Assembly: GCF_003129565.1 (NCBI RefSeq)
Contig: NZ_QETF01000018.1
Coordinates: 1-64,000 of the forward strand
DNA from: Salibaculum griseiflavum
GTDB lineage: Bacteria; Pseudomonadota; Alphaproteobacteria; Rhodobacterales; Rhodobacteraceae
Reading direction: 5' to 3'
Length of the DNA stretch: 64,000 nt
Within the stretch, counting starts at the first letter, position 1; each line of letters starts with the position of its first letter. The notes below the pieces were generated by a model. The model saw only the letters and a program-made list of their open reading frames with translations. It ran no database searches and was not told the origin of the DNA. The translations under genes and the position numbers were made by a program. Positions 27,329 to 37,182 of the stretch are shown here, in pieces.

Positions 27329-28480
27329 TCAGGCTGTGGTGGTGGTCGCGGCACTGTGCTGTGCCGTCTGCTCGATCCTGAACAGGGTATCTAGGACCAG
27401 CAGGGCAGGGTCAAGGTTGACGGCCTTGCCGTGACGGGTCCGGTCGCTGACTTCTTGCGCAAGGTCCGCCCAGGCGCGGGCGGCGCGGTCATGTGGCGAC
27501 AGGCGGGCGAGCAGCCGCGCCTCTCCAGCCGCGCCCTGTGATGCGGGTGGCCCGGCAAGCCCCGCGCGCGCCGTGCGCGACAGGAATCGGTCGATCAGGT
27601 CCAGCATCAAGGCGAACCGCGTTTCGCTGTTGCGGCCGGTGCAGCTTTCGGCCAGCTTGATCGCGCGGGGCCGGTCAAAGCCCGGCAGGCCCTCGAGCAC
27701 CGAGATCAATTCGCCGTAGAGCGCAAGGCCGTCGAGGTTGACCAGTCGGATCGCCTCGCCCACCGATCCCCCGGTCAGTGCCACCAGGGCGTCGGGCGCG
27801 TCGGTCTGGCACCCGGCCTGGGTCAGCGCGGTTGCCATGTCATCGGGCCCCAGCAGCCCGCAGCGCAATTCCCGGCACCGCGACCGGATCGTCGGCAAGA
27901 GCCGCGAGGGCTGATGCGCCACCATGAGGATCGTCGCCCCCTCGGGCGGCTCTTCCAGCAGCTTCAGGATAGCATTGGCGGCGTTCACGTTCATCTCGTC
28001 CGCGGCATCCACGATCACCACCCGGCGGCCGCCATCGGCGGCGGACATGGCGAAGAATCCACGTAGTTTGCGAACCTCTTCCACGGTAATCTGTGCGCGC
28101 AGGCGGTCAGCCTTTTCATCCCAGCCCCGGCGCAGCACGAACAGGCGCGGATGCGCGCCAGACGCAAGTAGCCGCATGTCGGGGTGATCCGGGTCAACGT
28201 CCAGCCGGTCCGGGGCAGGGGGCGCATCCCCAAATAGGCCGCCGCCCGCCTCTTCGATGGGTTGCGCCAGCAGAAAACCGGCGATCTTCCAGGCCAGCGT
28301 CGCCTTGCCGACGCCGCGCGGCCCGGTGATCAGCCAGCCCGAATGCAGCCGCCCGGTGTTGAAACTGTCGAGGAAACCCGCCTGTGCCGCGTCCTGGCCG
28401 ATCAGCATCGGCGTTTCGCGCGGATGCGGTGCGCCGTCGATCTGGTCGGGCAGGGGGCGGTCCTCGGGGGCGGTGGCCAT
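27329..28480 (-). CDS. holB: DNA polymerase III subunit delta'
   Basis: A clamp-loader subunit of the replicase. 383 residues. The AAA+ domain shows HSGWLITGPRGVGKATLAWKIA, the sensor/SRC-like SRCRELRCG and the MNVNAANAILKLLEEPPEG helix that is nearly diagnostic for delta'. The zinc-binding cysteines of E. coli HolB are absent, as expected for alphaproteobacteria. Its ATG overlaps the tmk stop as TGATG. Confidence 0.92.
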   Translation of the reverse strand: MATAPEDRPLPDQIDGAPHPRETPMLIGQDAAQAGFLDSFNTGRLHSGWLITGPRGVGKATLAWKIAGFLLAQPIEEAGGGLFGDAPPAPDRLDVDPDHPDMRLLASGAHPRLFVLRRGWDEKADRLRAQITVEEVRKLRGFFAMSAADGGRRVVIVDAADEMNVNAANAILKLLEEPPEGATILMVAHQPSRLLPTIRSRCRELRCGLLGPDDMATALTQAGCQTDAPDALVALTGGSVGEAIRLVNLDGLALYGELISVLEGLPGFDRPRAIKLAESCTGRNSETRFALMLDLIDRFLSRTARAGLAGPPASQGAAGEARLLARLSPHDRAARAWADLAQEVSDRTRHGKAVNLDPALLVLDTLFRIEQTAQHSAATTTTA

Positions 28481-29082
28481 CAGGCCACCTCGCGCGCGGC
28501 CAGCTGCGCGGCGACCTCGGCGGCGACTGCTTCGGGGGCGCGGTTGCCCTCGATCACGACGCAGCGGTCGGCATGGTCATGGGCCAGTTGCAGGAAGCCG
28601 TGGCGCAAGGTTTCCTGGAAGCCCAGCCCGAAATCCTCGAACCGGTCCTCGCCCGACCCGCGGGCCAGCCCGCGTTCAAGCGCCACGGACGGGTCCATGT
28701 CGATGACGAAGGTCAGGTCGGGTTCGCGGCCGATCATCAGATCATGCAGCCGGTCCACGGTCGCCCGCAGATCGCCGCGCGTGGCGCCCTGGTAGATGCG
28801 GGTGGAATCCGCGAACCTGTCGCAGATGACCGTGCGCCCGGCCTCGAGGGCGGGCCGGATGGTCTTCTCCAGATGATCGCGCCGGGCCGCGGTGAACAGC
28901 AGGATCTCGGTCTCCGCCGACCAGCGGTCGGGATCGCCCGTCAGCAGCAATTGCCGGATTTCCTCGGCTCCTGGGCTGCCACCGGGTTCGCGGGTCAGGA
29001 CGGCATCGGGAAGGCGCTCGGCCAGCATCCGGGCCTGCGTGGACTTGCCGGATCCGTCAATGCCTTCGAAGGTGATGAACAT
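28480..29082 (-). CDS. tmk: Thymidylate kinase
   Basis: Phosphorylates dTMP to dTDP. 200 residues. It opens MFITFEGIDGSGKSTQARML with the P-loop. The dTMP-binding DR-containing segment is VICDRFADSTRIYQGATRG, and TREPGGSPGAEEIR is the conserved motif after the first strand. The lid segment is arginine-rich (ARGSGEDRFEDFG). First gene of the tmk-holB coupling; the carboxypeptidase gene lies 30 bp upstream on the same strand. Confidence 0.95.
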   Translation of the reverse strand: MFITFEGIDGSGKSTQARMLAERLPDAVLTREPGGSPGAEEIRQLLLTGDPDRWSAETEILLFTAARRDHLEKTIRPALEAGRTVICDRFADSTRIYQGATRGDLRATVDRLHDLMIGREPDLTFVIDMDPSVALERGLARGSGEDRFEDFGLGFQETLRHGFLQLAHDHADRCVVIEGNRAPEAVAAEVAAQLAAREVA

Positions 29083-29112
29083 ACTGGGCTGCTGCCTGAA
29101 GCTGCTGAAAAA

Positions 29113-30303
29113 TCAGCTTCCTTCCTCGGCCCCGGTCCCGTCCTTGTCAAGGAACTTGGCCGAAAGCACGTCCGCGGCGACCCGTAGCCGCGAGGTAAAT
29201 CCACCCCGTGCGACATCGCCGTCGGCCACCAGTCGGGCGCGGGTTTCGGGCAAACCATCCAGCCGGATCACAAGCTCCGCGATCTCGTCGCCGGTCGTGA
29301 TCGGCGCCTCCACCGGGCCGGTATAGACCACTTCGGCCTCGATGTTGTCACCGCCGGTGACCGGGACAAGCATCGACAGGTCGTCTTTCAGGGTCAGACC
29401 AACGAAGGGGCTTTCGCCCATCCAGACTTCGGCCTCGGCGATGCGGGTGCCGGCCTCGGCCACGTCGCGTTCGGCGAACTGGCGAAAGGCCCAGTTGATG
29501 ATTTTCTCGGCTTCCTCGGCGCGGTCCTGTGCCGTGTCCAGCCCCGTAATGGCAAAGATGATGCGGCGATCCCCTTGCTTGGCGCTACCCACAAGGCCAT
29601 AGCCCGCTTCCTGGGTATGACCGGTCTTGAGCCCGTCAGCCCCGATCCCCAGGCCCAGAAGCGGGTTGCGGTTGCTGACATTCTGCGGCGCGCGGCCGTC
29701 GAATTCATACCGTTCTTCGGCGAAAAGCGGGTAGAAGGTCGGAAAATCGGTGATCAGGCGATCCGCCAGGATACCCAGGTCGCGCATCGACATCCGGTGC
29801 CCTGCAGCGGGCCAGCCGTTGGAATTGGTGAAGGTCGAATTGTCCATGCCTAGCGATTGGGCGCGTTCGGTCATCATGCGCGCAAAGCCCGACTCCGTGC
29901 CGTCGATGGACAGCGCCTCGGCGATCACGGCCGAAGCGTCATTGCCCGACAGCACGACGATGCCGCGCAGCAGGTCCTCGACCCGGACCCGGTCGGTGGT
30001 GTCCAGAAACATGGTCGAGCCGCCGTAGTTCATCGCGTGCTGGCTGACCGGCAGGCGTTCATCCACGGTCAGCCGGCCATCCGCGATGGCCTCGAACGCC
30101 ATGTAGAGTGTCATGAGCTTGGACATGGACGCCGGGGGCAGGGGCTGATCGGCGTTCTTGGCCAGAAGCACCGTATCGGTGGTCTGGTCAAAGACATAGG
30201 CAGCCGTCGCGCGCGTGTCGAAACTCTGCGCAAGGGCTGCCTGCGCCACGACCACAATCAGCGCTGCGGCAAAGATAACAGGCTTGAAGACAAGACGGAT
30301 CAT
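29113..30303 (-). CDS. D-alanyl-D-alanine carboxypeptidase (PBP5/6 type)
   Basis: 396 residues with a signal peptide (cleavage after AALAQ, residue about 26). The penicillin-binding motifs are SMSK (SxxK nucleophile), SGN (SxN) and KTG in DGLKTGHT. The C-terminal PBP5_C beta domain spans about 290-380. It trims pentapeptide side chains of peptidoglycan in the periplasm. It ends without an obvious amphipathic membrane anchor. It lies 32 bp after the SPOR gene on the same strand. Confidence 0.92.
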   Translation of the reverse strand: MIRLVFKPVIFAAALIVVVAQAALAQSFDTRATAAYVFDQTTDTVLLAKNADQPLPPASMSKLMTLYMAFEAIADGRLTVDERLPVSQHAMNYGGSTMFLDTTDRVRVEDLLRGIVVLSGNDASAVIAEALSIDGTESGFARMMTERAQSLGMDNSTFTNSNGWPAAGHRMSMRDLGILADRLITDFPTFYPLFAEERYEFDGRAPQNVSNRNPLLGLGIGADGLKTGHTQEAGYGLVGSAKQGDRRIIFAITGLDTAQDRAEEAEKIINWAFRQFAERDVAEAGTRIAEAEVWMGESPFVGLTLKDDLSMLVPVTGGDNIEAEVVYTGPVEAPITTGDEIAELVIRLDGLPETRARLVADGDVARGGFTSRLRVAADVLSAKFLDKDGTGAEEGS

Positions 30304-30335
30304 GGCAGCAATCCTCGGTAGCGGACGAGATCGGA

Positions 30336-31220
30336 TCAGTTGGTGACGAAATAGGCGTCGGTAAAGCCCATTCCACGCACTTTCTCGCGAATGTCATTGC
30401 GCTCTGCCGCCGAGGTGGCAGGCCCTACGATCACACGCCAGAAGGTGCGGCCCTGGCTTTCCTGTTGCAGGACGGTCGGGACGATGCCGTTGCCCCGCAA
30501 CCGATCGGCGGTGCGCGTGGCATTGGCTTCGATCGAGAAGATCCCGATCTGAACATAGGGCTTTTCCAGCTCCGAAGCCGGGGCCGGCGCTGGCGCCGGG
30601 ACGGGAGCTTCAGGCGCAGGTGTCGCGGCTTCGGCCGCGTCGATGGCTGCCGCTGCGCCGGCGATCGGATCAGCCATATCGCCGTCCTCGGGTTCGGCGT
30701 CCAGCGGCGCGGCGCTGATCTCGTCCGGGGCGCCAAAATCGGCGGTTGGAGACTGTTCCGGCTCGCTCACTTCTTCGCGGCGCAGGGCCGTGACCTGCAA
30801 ATCGGCCGGAGCCCCGGCCAGCATTTCCAGAGCTGCCGCGGCATCCGAGGAGACCTGCAGGCGCGGCCCGGGGTTTTCGCGTTCGCGGCGGAACAAGGCG
30901 CCGATGACGAAACTGCCATTCTCCTCGTTGCGGATGATGACCCGCTCGGGATCCGTGACATCAGGATGCGCCACCCAGACCCCGCCAAGGGAAGGACGGC
31001 CATCCCACAGACCGCGTTCCTGCACCTGGAAAACTTCAGGCGCTTCGACGTCGCGTTCGACCAATTGCACCGACTGATTGGCGGCGGCCTCCGGTGTGGC
31101 CGCGTCGCGCCCGTTCCCGCCCAATGCGAATTGCCCATTTTCGTCACAGCCTGCCAAAACGGCGAGCGCCGCGGTGGCTGCCAGGAATTTGCTTTTGAAC
31201 CTCAGTGACTTGCCTGTCAT
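30336..31220 (-). CDS. SPOR-domain lipoprotein
   Basis: 294 residues from the ATG at 31220 (MTGKSLRFKSKFLAA), preferred over a longer frame because it creates a proper lipoprotein signal with lipobox LAGC (cysteine near residue 24). The middle is low-complexity Ala/Pro/Glu-rich, a periplasmic spacer. The C-terminal SPOR domain (about 215-292: YVQIGIFSIEANATRTADRL to GFTDAYFV) binds denuded glycan at the division septum. The neighbouring carboxypeptidase suggests a joint role in cell-wall maturation. Confidence 0.85.
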   Translation of the reverse strand: MTGKSLRFKSKFLAATAALAVLAGCDENGQFALGGNGRDAATPEAAANQSVQLVERDVEAPEVFQVQERGLWDGRPSLGGVWVAHPDVTDPERVIIRNEENGSFVIGALFRRERENPGPRLQVSSDAAAALEMLAGAPADLQVTALRREEVSEPEQSPTADFGAPDEISAAPLDAEPEDGDMADPIAGAAAAIDAAEAATPAPEAPVPAPAPAPASELEKPYVQIGIFSIEANATRTADRLRGNGIVPTVLQQESQGRTFWRVIVGPATSAAERNDIREKVRGMGFTDAYFVTN

Positions 31221-31454
31221 TTTGCCCTCATTCCCGCGTTGTCGACCCGGTTGAAATATCAGGTCTTCCGTCCCTCTTGCCGGGGATAGCGCCGCGGTCT
31301 TGCCCATGATTATCCGGATCGTCCGGACCCTCTTTGACCGCACAATAGCTTGCAAAGCCTGCTTGTGAAAGCCTTCTCGACGGGGTCGGCGGATTCTCAC
31401 GCTCGCCTTGGGACTTCCAGAATCGCTCGGAGCACACTAAGGCGACGCCCTACC

Positions 31455-31544
31455 GGAGGAGTGGCAGAGTGGTCGAATGCACCGGTCTTGAAAACCGGCG
31501 TGCGTGAAAGCGTACCGTGGGTTCGAATCCCACCTCCTCCGCCA
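31455..31544 (+). tRNA. tRNA-Ser (anticodon UGA)
   Basis: Acceptor arms GGAGGAG and CTCCTCC pair. The anticodon arm is CCGGT-CTTGAAA-ACCGG, giving TGA. A long variable arm (GCGTGCGTGAAAGCGTACC) and T-arm GGGTTCGAATCCC follow, and CCA is encoded. It marks the border between housekeeping genes and the accessory region that follows. Confidence 0.96.
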
Positions 31545-31570
31545 CTTGCCCCCGCGAAAGCGTTCTCCCG

Positions 31571-31592
31571 ATCCGGCTACGGCCGGATTTTT
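31571..31592 (+). terminator. Terminator after tRNA-Ser
   Basis: A 7-bp stem ATCCGGC/GCCGGAT with a 4-nt loop is followed by TTTTT, 27 bp after the tRNA. Confidence 0.75.
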
Positions 31593-31814
31593 CCGTTGTA
31601 TTCGAGGGTTATGCGGGTGGGGCTGTTAACCGGCTCTGCTGCAGGGAGGCCCCGGAGTGGTCTCTCCGGGCCGATATTCTCTGGACCTCATGACTGCGCC
31701 AATTTGGTGAAGAGGCTGCAAGCATCTGATTCCGAATGATTTTGTCCGATGTGCGGCTGAACACTTCGATTCCAGTGGCGTCCGGAAGATGGAACATAGA
31801 TCGAACTCTCACCT
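31593..31814. other. Gap between tRNA-Ser and the defence operon
   Basis: No supported gene. A short inverted repeat CCCGGAG/CTCCGGG (31651-31670) could help end minus-strand transcription from the defence operon, but it has no T-run. I saw no second copy of the tRNA-Ser 3' end that would mark an integration junction. Confidence 0.4.
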
Positions 31815-32747
31815 TCAGAACAGCTCGGTGCTACCGTCGTCACGGATGCGGACAGCATATCCTGCGCGCGCATAGGCGGTCGATCCGTCCGCAAATCTGT
31901 TGCGAAGGCCCTGAGCGTGTTCGAAGTCCAAGAGGGTGAACGCAGCAGACTCAGTGGGGCCATCTGCGGATAGGCCCGCGCCAATCATAATCCCGCCCAA
32001 ATCTGTCAGAACGAAGCGGTCGTGGAAGTCTTCGCCGCCCCTGATCTCCGACCACGCATACAGCTCCAAGCAGTAGCCTGGTGGCAGTCGTCCTTTGATC
32101 TGGACGGCCCCGTCTCGGGCAACGAGCTCCGGTGGGGGGCGAGAACCATGATCGCGGAAGTGAACTCTGATAACTTTTGGCTGCCAAGGGCCTCCTCCAA
32201 GTCGATCAAGCAGAGATACAAGTGTGGCGAGATAGTTGCCCTCAGTTGGCCGGAGATCGAAGTACGGATCGACGATGTCGACCACTGTAGAGACTGCAGC
32301 GAAAGTATTCAGCGCGTCAGCAATTTCGTCTGCGGTTCTCCTCACGTCGCAACTTCTCACTGCGCTAAAGAGCGCATGCCCATCGGAGCAATCGTCTGGA
32401 TGCATCGCCTCTGCGCAGGTTGCCTTACCAGAGTCGCATATGATTGCTTTGAATGGCCGCGTGGCGTGCTCTCGCAGGGCGTTGTTTATCCAGTCTACCT
32501 CGTAGTCATAGACACGATTGAAATCGACGACCTTATGTTTCGACTCGCGCAAACGCTCGACGATGCTTGACATGCGAACATCCGGAACGCCAGCCTCTTT
32601 CGCTGCTTGAATGACCTTCTTCTCCCATTTGGTCGGGAGTCGTGAAATCAGCCGGCCCTTGTCAGCACCGAACCGGTCGATCAGATCCTTGAAGGTTCGC
32701 CAGTCCGCGCCGATGGCTGCAGGCTCTACAGCGTATTCCGACAGCAT
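31815..32747 (-). CDS. Putative PLD-like effector protein, last gene of the defence operon
   Basis: 310 residues from the ATG at 32747, which overlaps the ATPase stop as TGATG. No family is named with confidence. Two segments recall phospholipase D-like nucleases: IVDPYFDLRP in the middle and HDRFVLTDLGGIMIGAGLS at 242-260, where H-x-R-x4-D resembles a single HxKx4D motif with Arg for Lys, followed by the usual Gly-rich strand. The coupling with an AAA ATPase and a restriction system suggests it is the effector. Without a structure prediction the nuclease idea remains an inference. Confidence 0.6.
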   Translation of the reverse strand: MLSEYAVEPAAIGADWRTFKDLIDRFGADKGRLISRLPTKWEKKVIQAAKEAGVPDVRMSSIVERLRESKHKVVDFNRVYDYEVDWINNALREHATRPFKAIICDSGKATCAEAMHPDDCSDGHALFSAVRSCDVRRTADEIADALNTFAAVSTVVDIVDPYFDLRPTEGNYLATLVSLLDRLGGGPWQPKVIRVHFRDHGSRPPPELVARDGAVQIKGRLPPGYCLELYAWSEIRGGEDFHDRFVLTDLGGIMIGAGLSADGPTESAAFTLLDFEHAQGLRNRFADGSTAYARAGYAVRIRDDGSTELF

Positions 32748-34480
32748 CAGAACAGTTCCTCGGCCCGTTCTGCGAAGAAGCCGTGTGGCCACCGGTCGAC
32801 GAAATCGCCATCTGGGCTCACACGGAGGGGCCGGAAGCGGACACCTTCGATGGAAGACTCGACGTAGATTACGGAGAGGTCGTCAGGCGTTAGTCCGAGC
32901 ACGCCGGGCGGAACCTCGTCCTCGGTCTGCTCCCGCACACGGCGAAGCAGCCGCAGCATGATGTGCTCGCTGTGTGTCTCAATGAGCATGGTCTTGCCCG
33001 AGGTAAGCTTATTCTCGTCGCCGGCGGCGGCCTTGATGAACAGGTCGCCCATGCCGACCTGGATGGCTGGATGGACATGAAGCTCCGGCTGTTCGATCCC
33101 GAGAACCCCGTCCTGCTTCCGCAATGAAGCGACGATCACCGGGACCATCTGCGAGATGCCGACGCCCACGTCGCCCGGTGCAACCAGGATACCCTTCTCA
33201 AAGTCCCGCAGTGCAATCTCTGTCCGCGTAGCGAGGCTCAGGTAAAGCTCCTGCAACTCGCCGATGTCGTCCTCGTTGAGGCCGCGCTCAAACATCTGGT
33301 GCATGGCGCTCGGGACCGGGATTTCTTTGAATTCCACCCGCTCCAGCCGGTATGTGGTTCTCAGCCGCTCTTCTCCGGAGAGCCAGGCGTTGACCTCGTC
33401 CATGAGGTCGCCGCGGCGGTCGTTGTAGAGCAGATCCCAAGCCGCGAGACCATGGGCCCAGCGGGTCTCATCTGGGGTCACCTGCGGACGATAGCTGCGC
33501 GTTGGGATATCTCGTAATGGCCCGATGTAGGTCATCTGCATCAGGTGATCGCGGACCAGCCGGGCTGGGCCAAGCATCATCTCTGAGAGCAACGCGCGGA
33601 GTCCATTCACCCTCGGCGTGCGCCCTTCAAGTTCCAGTTTTCCTACGTCCGGGTCGCGGATATCGACAATTAGGTCATGGTCGAGCCGAGGCAGTGCGCC
33701 GTGTGCGGTGCCCACGGCGATGCGCAGCTGGTCATCTGGGGTGTTCGGCGTCGAACGGTCGGCCGCGACTTCACGCGACAATTCCCAGATCGCGTTGAAG
33801 AACACATCTGAGTAGTCTTCCTCAATGCCAAGCTCCTCAGCTGATTGCAGGCCCATCTCTTCGGCTTCGTCTTCCGTCACGTAGTCGTCCGGATGAACCG
33901 CCTGCTGGACCAGCGGATGCTTGAAGTTGAAGTCGGTGAGCTGCGCCCGCCCTTCTGATGGCGGCGACACGATGGACGCGAGCGGTTCACCGTCCAATTC
34001 AATCGCGAGGCGCGAGACGTAGGGCGCTTGCTCGAGCGCACTCCAGCGGACGTCAACTTCAAGGCCGACCTCCTGAACGATGGCGTAGTCGCGATACTCC
34101 TCGCTTTCCCCGACCAGGTAACGCACCGACAGTTCTGCGAACTCGGGATCTCCGATCGAGAGGCCGGCGTTCAGCGGGAGGCCGTCCGAGCCCTGCTCAT
34201 CCGAGAGGTCGAGGACGACCTTCAGGGCCACCGTGCGGTCGAGTTCGTGGTTATGGACGAGTGTCGCGAAACCTCCGAGGTCGATGAGGCCGCCAGCGAT
34301 CGTTCGGTCGGGATCGACGTTCCCGCGTTCGAGGATTTCGCGCAGGTAGTGCAGCGCCTGCAGGATCGTGCTCTTGCCAGCGCTGTTCGGACCGAAGAGC
34401 AGCGTTATGGGTCGCAGGTCGATCCGCTGCCGGGAGCCGATGCCTTTGAAGTTCTCAATCTCGATCCGGGTCAAGCGCAT
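32747..34480 (-). CDS. AAA ATPase with DUF3696-like C-terminus, defence-associated
   Basis: 577 residues, of the OLD/RecF-like ABC-ATPase group. It begins LTRIEIENFKGIGSRQRIDL, with Walker A GPNSAGKST at residues 30-38, the signature region VGVGISQMVPVI, Walker B LGIEQPELHVHP and the H-loop TMLIETHSEHIMLR. The end (about 525-577), including GDFVDRWPHGFFAERAEELF, looks like DUF3696. No TOPRIM nuclease domain follows, so it probably acts as sensor or motor for the partner encoded in overlap. It lies 10 bp after hsdS. Confidence 0.85.
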   Translation of the reverse strand: MRLTRIEIENFKGIGSRQRIDLRPITLLFGPNSAGKSTILQALHYLREILERGNVDPDRTIAGGLIDLGGFATLVHNHELDRTVALKVVLDLSDEQGSDGLPLNAGLSIGDPEFAELSVRYLVGESEEYRDYAIVQEVGLEVDVRWSALEQAPYVSRLAIELDGEPLASIVSPPSEGRAQLTDFNFKHPLVQQAVHPDDYVTEDEAEEMGLQSAEELGIEEDYSDVFFNAIWELSREVAADRSTPNTPDDQLRIAVGTAHGALPRLDHDLIVDIRDPDVGKLELEGRTPRVNGLRALLSEMMLGPARLVRDHLMQMTYIGPLRDIPTRSYRPQVTPDETRWAHGLAAWDLLYNDRRGDLMDEVNAWLSGEERLRTTYRLERVEFKEIPVPSAMHQMFERGLNEDDIGELQELYLSLATRTEIALRDFEKGILVAPGDVGVGISQMVPVIVASLRKQDGVLGIEQPELHVHPAIQVGMGDLFIKAAAGDENKLTSGKTMLIETHSEHIMLRLLRRVREQTEDEVPPGVLGLTPDDLSVIYVESSIEGVRFRPLRVSPDGDFVDRWPHGFFAERAEELF

Positions 34481-34489
34481 AGCGGCACC

Positions 34490-35662
34490 TCAAAGTTCGC
34501 CGCGGAAAGCGCGCTGTGAAAGAGACTGGAAAAGGTCCTCACCTGAGCCTTCTGACGTCTGAAAACGCGTCTCGATGGCTCGGGCCTTGCGCAGCATCCG
34601 GACGAATCGAAGCTGTTCCTCCATCGGAGGCAGGTTGATCTCAAGCTTTCGAATGATTCCGAGGTTCAGGCCGTCCATGATCGCGCCCTTGTTGAAGGAC
34701 TTGATCTGGCGGATGATCAGCGGATCGGAATGGATCGCGAAGGAGAGCACTTCCGGATGGATCAGTTCCTTGTTGCAGGTGATCGTAGCAAGGTGCTTGG
34801 TCGTGATCGCTTCCGGGATGTCGTCTGGCACGACGGCGGAACGGCCCGTCGTGCCCATGATCGTGATGATCACATCACCCGGGAAAACCCTGTATCGGCG
34901 CAGTTCCTCGTATTTGGACGACGTGATGAAGCGGCGCTCTGCCCAAGCGAACTTATTCTTTACCGCGTTGTCGATGCCGAGGACCGCGATGCCCTCATCA
35001 ACAAATTCGCTGTGACGCAGCGCACTGCCGAATGGTCCCGATCGGATCGCGCCCTTTCGATCTTCGGCAAGAGCCTCAATCGTAAACGGCTCCCAGTCGC
35101 CATGGCTCGGGTTGAGATGTCCGGCCGTGTGCAAATAGGCAGACCTCACGAAGTCCTGGGCCTCATCGATCAAGCGCTCGCGCTTTCGCCGGATGCCATC
35201 AGCCCTCGCAAGGATTGATGCGATCCGCCGCTGCGCCGATCGATCAATGCGCGGAAGCTCAATTGCTTCCAACTTCGATTTATCGACGTGTGGGATTGTG
35301 GCTCCGCGGGCCTGTGCCTCGTCATTAAGTTGGCGAAAGCGGCTTTGAAGAAGCCTGCCGACGAACTCCGTATCCCATTCCTCTGGCGTCTTGATACGCA
35401 TTCTGGCTACGGTGCTGCCGATCAAGCCGTCGACGCCGTATCCTACAGTGCCAGCATTCGCGCCGTCCCAGACAATACAAAGATCGTCTGGCGTTACGGA
35501 TACGCCCTTCGCGTCATGGGCGTACTTCTGAGGTTTTGCTCCGCGCACTTCGTCAATCTGGATGTACGGCATGGCACCGTTGACGCGCTGGTCATGAACT
35601 TCCGTCGCCTTCTTGCCTTTTCGAAGCTGAATGATGTTGCCCAATTGAACTGCGTACGTCAT
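34490..35662 (-). CDS. hsdS: Type I restriction-modification specificity subunit
   Basis: 390 residues with two target-recognition domains in tandem (about 1-170 and 190-370). The first ends in the conserved helical spacer [30 protein letters not shown] and the second in [23 protein letters not shown]. It sets the DNA sequence recognised by HsdM and HsdR. The frame is intact. Its start overlaps the hsdM stop by 4 bp (ATGA). Confidence 0.92.
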   Translation of the reverse strand: MTYAVQLGNIIQLRKGKKATEVHDQRVNGAMPYIQIDEVRGAKPQKYAHDAKGVSVTPDDLCIVWDGANAGTVGYGVDGLIGSTVARMRIKTPEEWDTEFVGRLLQSRFRQLNDEAQARGATIPHVDKSKLEAIELPRIDRSAQRRIASILARADGIRRKRERLIDEAQDFVRSAYLHTAGHLNPSHGDWEPFTIEALAEDRKGAIRSGPFGSALRHSEFVDEGIAVLGIDNAVKNKFAWAERRFITSSKYEELRRYRVFPGDVIITIMGTTGRSAVVPDDIPEAITTKHLATITCNKELIHPEVLSFAIHSDPLIIRQIKSFNKGAIMDGLNLGIIRKLEINLPPMEEQLRFVRMLRKARAIETRFQTSEGSGEDLFQSLSQRAFRGEL

Positions 35663-37182
35663 CCGAGCATGTCCTCAAGCTCCGCCAAGTCGTCAGCAAT
35701 TTCGTCGTTAAGCTCCTTCATCCGGCCAAGGATCGCATGAGGCGGGTCATAATCCTTCTCCTCATAGACACGTTCCTTGTAGCGGCTTAGAGAAAGATCA
35801 TAGCCGGCCTCCTTGATCTCGGTAGCCGACACGAAGAACGCCTTCGATGTCCGGTCTGTGTCCTCTGCAGGATCGCGGGCGCGCCAGCGGGCCAAGCAGT
35901 CCGGTAGATCGTTCTCGGCTACAGGTTCCCGCTTGTCGTCGAGAGAGAGGCCATCGGCCCCGACGTCATAGAAGAAGACGTTGTCGGTGCGTCCGCCCTT
36001 GGTGAAGACCAGAATCCCAGTGGACACGCCCGCGTAGGGCCGGAACACACCGCTGGGCAGCGAGATCACGGCTTCCAGCTGGTTGTTGTCCACCAGTAGC
36101 TGACGCAGCTGACGGTGCGCGCCGGAAGAGCCAAAAAGCACACCATCGGGCACGATTGTCGCCGAGCGGCCGCCGGTGTTCAGCATACGCAGGATAAGCG
36201 CCATGAAAAGCAGCTCGGTCTTCTTCGTCTTGACCTGGCGCAGGAGACCCGAGTGCACATCCTCGAAATCGAGGCTCCCCTTGAAGGGCGGGTTGGCGAG
36301 GATGACGTCGAACCCCTCGCTCGCCTGCCTCGGGAACTTGTCCGTGAAGCCAGTGCTCAGCGTGTCTTGATAGTGGATGTCAGGATCGTCGACCCCGTGC
36401 AGCATGAGGTTCATCGCCGCGATCCGCAGCATCGTGGCGTCGAAGTCGAAGCCATGGAACATGCCGCTGCGGATGTGCTCGCGGTGCTCTTCGAGCAGGT
36501 CGCCGGTGAAGATCTTCTCGACCGCGCCGGTCTCGGGGTCCTTCTCCTCGATCACCGCCTCGGGCGAGGTATAGGTCTCGAGCAGATACTCCATGACGCT
36601 CACGAGGAAGCCGCCGGTGCCGCAGGCGGGATCGCCGATCACGTCGGTCGGCTTGGGCTCCAGCATGTCGACCATCAATCGAATGATGTGCCGCGGCGTG
36701 CGGAACTGCCCGTTGATGCCGGCCGTGGTCAGCTTGCTGAGCAGGTACTCGTAAAGGTCGCCCTTCGTGTCGCCCTCTGTCAGCGGCAGTTCGTGGATCA
36801 TGTTCACGGCCTTCACCAGAAGTCCGGGCTTCTGGATCATCAGCTGCGCGTCCTTCATGAACTCGGCGAAGGCCGTGCCGCTGGCGACAGTGGTGCGGAA
36901 GTGCGGGAAAACCTTGTCGCGCACGAGAGGCAGCATCTGGTCGGATCCCAGGTGCCGGAACTGCGACCAGCGCAGATGCTGCTCGTCCTCCTTGAAGCGG
37001 CGCTGGAACGGCTTGCCCGTCCGCTTCTGGCGGTTCTCGTCGCGCGCCTCGTTGATGTCGAGGAGGCGCGCATACATCAGGAACGTGATTTGCTCGATCA
37101 CCGTCAGGGGGTTTGTAATCCCGCCCTGCCAAAATTCCGTCCAGAGCGCGTCGACGCGCCGCTTGAGCTCACCCGTGACCAT
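35659..37182 (-). CDS. hsdM: Type I restriction-modification DNA methyltransferase subunit
   Basis: 507 residues. The N-terminal helical HsdM_N domain is followed by the N6-adenine methylase domain: SAM motif [20 protein letters not shown] and catalytic motif [12 protein letters not shown] (NPPF). It methylates adenine in the HsdS target and protects host DNA. The ATG at 37182 is immediately downstream of the hsdR stop. Confidence 0.95.
   Translation of the reverse strand: MVTGELKRRVDALWTEFWQGGITNPLTVIEQITFLMYARLLDINEARDENRQKRTGKPFQRRFKEDEQHLRWSQFRHLGSDQMLPLVRDKVFPHFRTTVASGTAFAEFMKDAQLMIQKPGLLVKAVNMIHELPLTEGDTKGDLYEYLLSKLTTAGINGQFRTPRHIIRLMVDMLEPKPTDVIGDPACGTGGFLVSVMEYLLETYTSPEAVIEEKDPETGAVEKIFTGDLLEEHREHIRSGMFHGFDFDATMLRIAAMNLMLHGVDDPDIHYQDTLSTGFTDKFPRQASEGFDVILANPPFKGSLDFEDVHSGLLRQVKTKKTELLFMALILRMLNTGGRSATIVPDGVLFGSSGAHRQLRQLLVDNNQLEAVISLPSGVFRPYAGVSTGILVFTKGGRTDNVFFYDVGADGLSLDDKREPVAENDLPDCLARWRARDPAEDTDRTSKAFFVSATEIKEAGYDLSLSRYKERVYEEKDYDPPHAILGRMKELNDEIADDLAELEDMLG

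Noticed and set aside
31651-31670. Terminator for the defence operon
   Set aside because: A 7-bp stem exists but no T-run follows on the minus strand; kept only as a remark in the gap entry.
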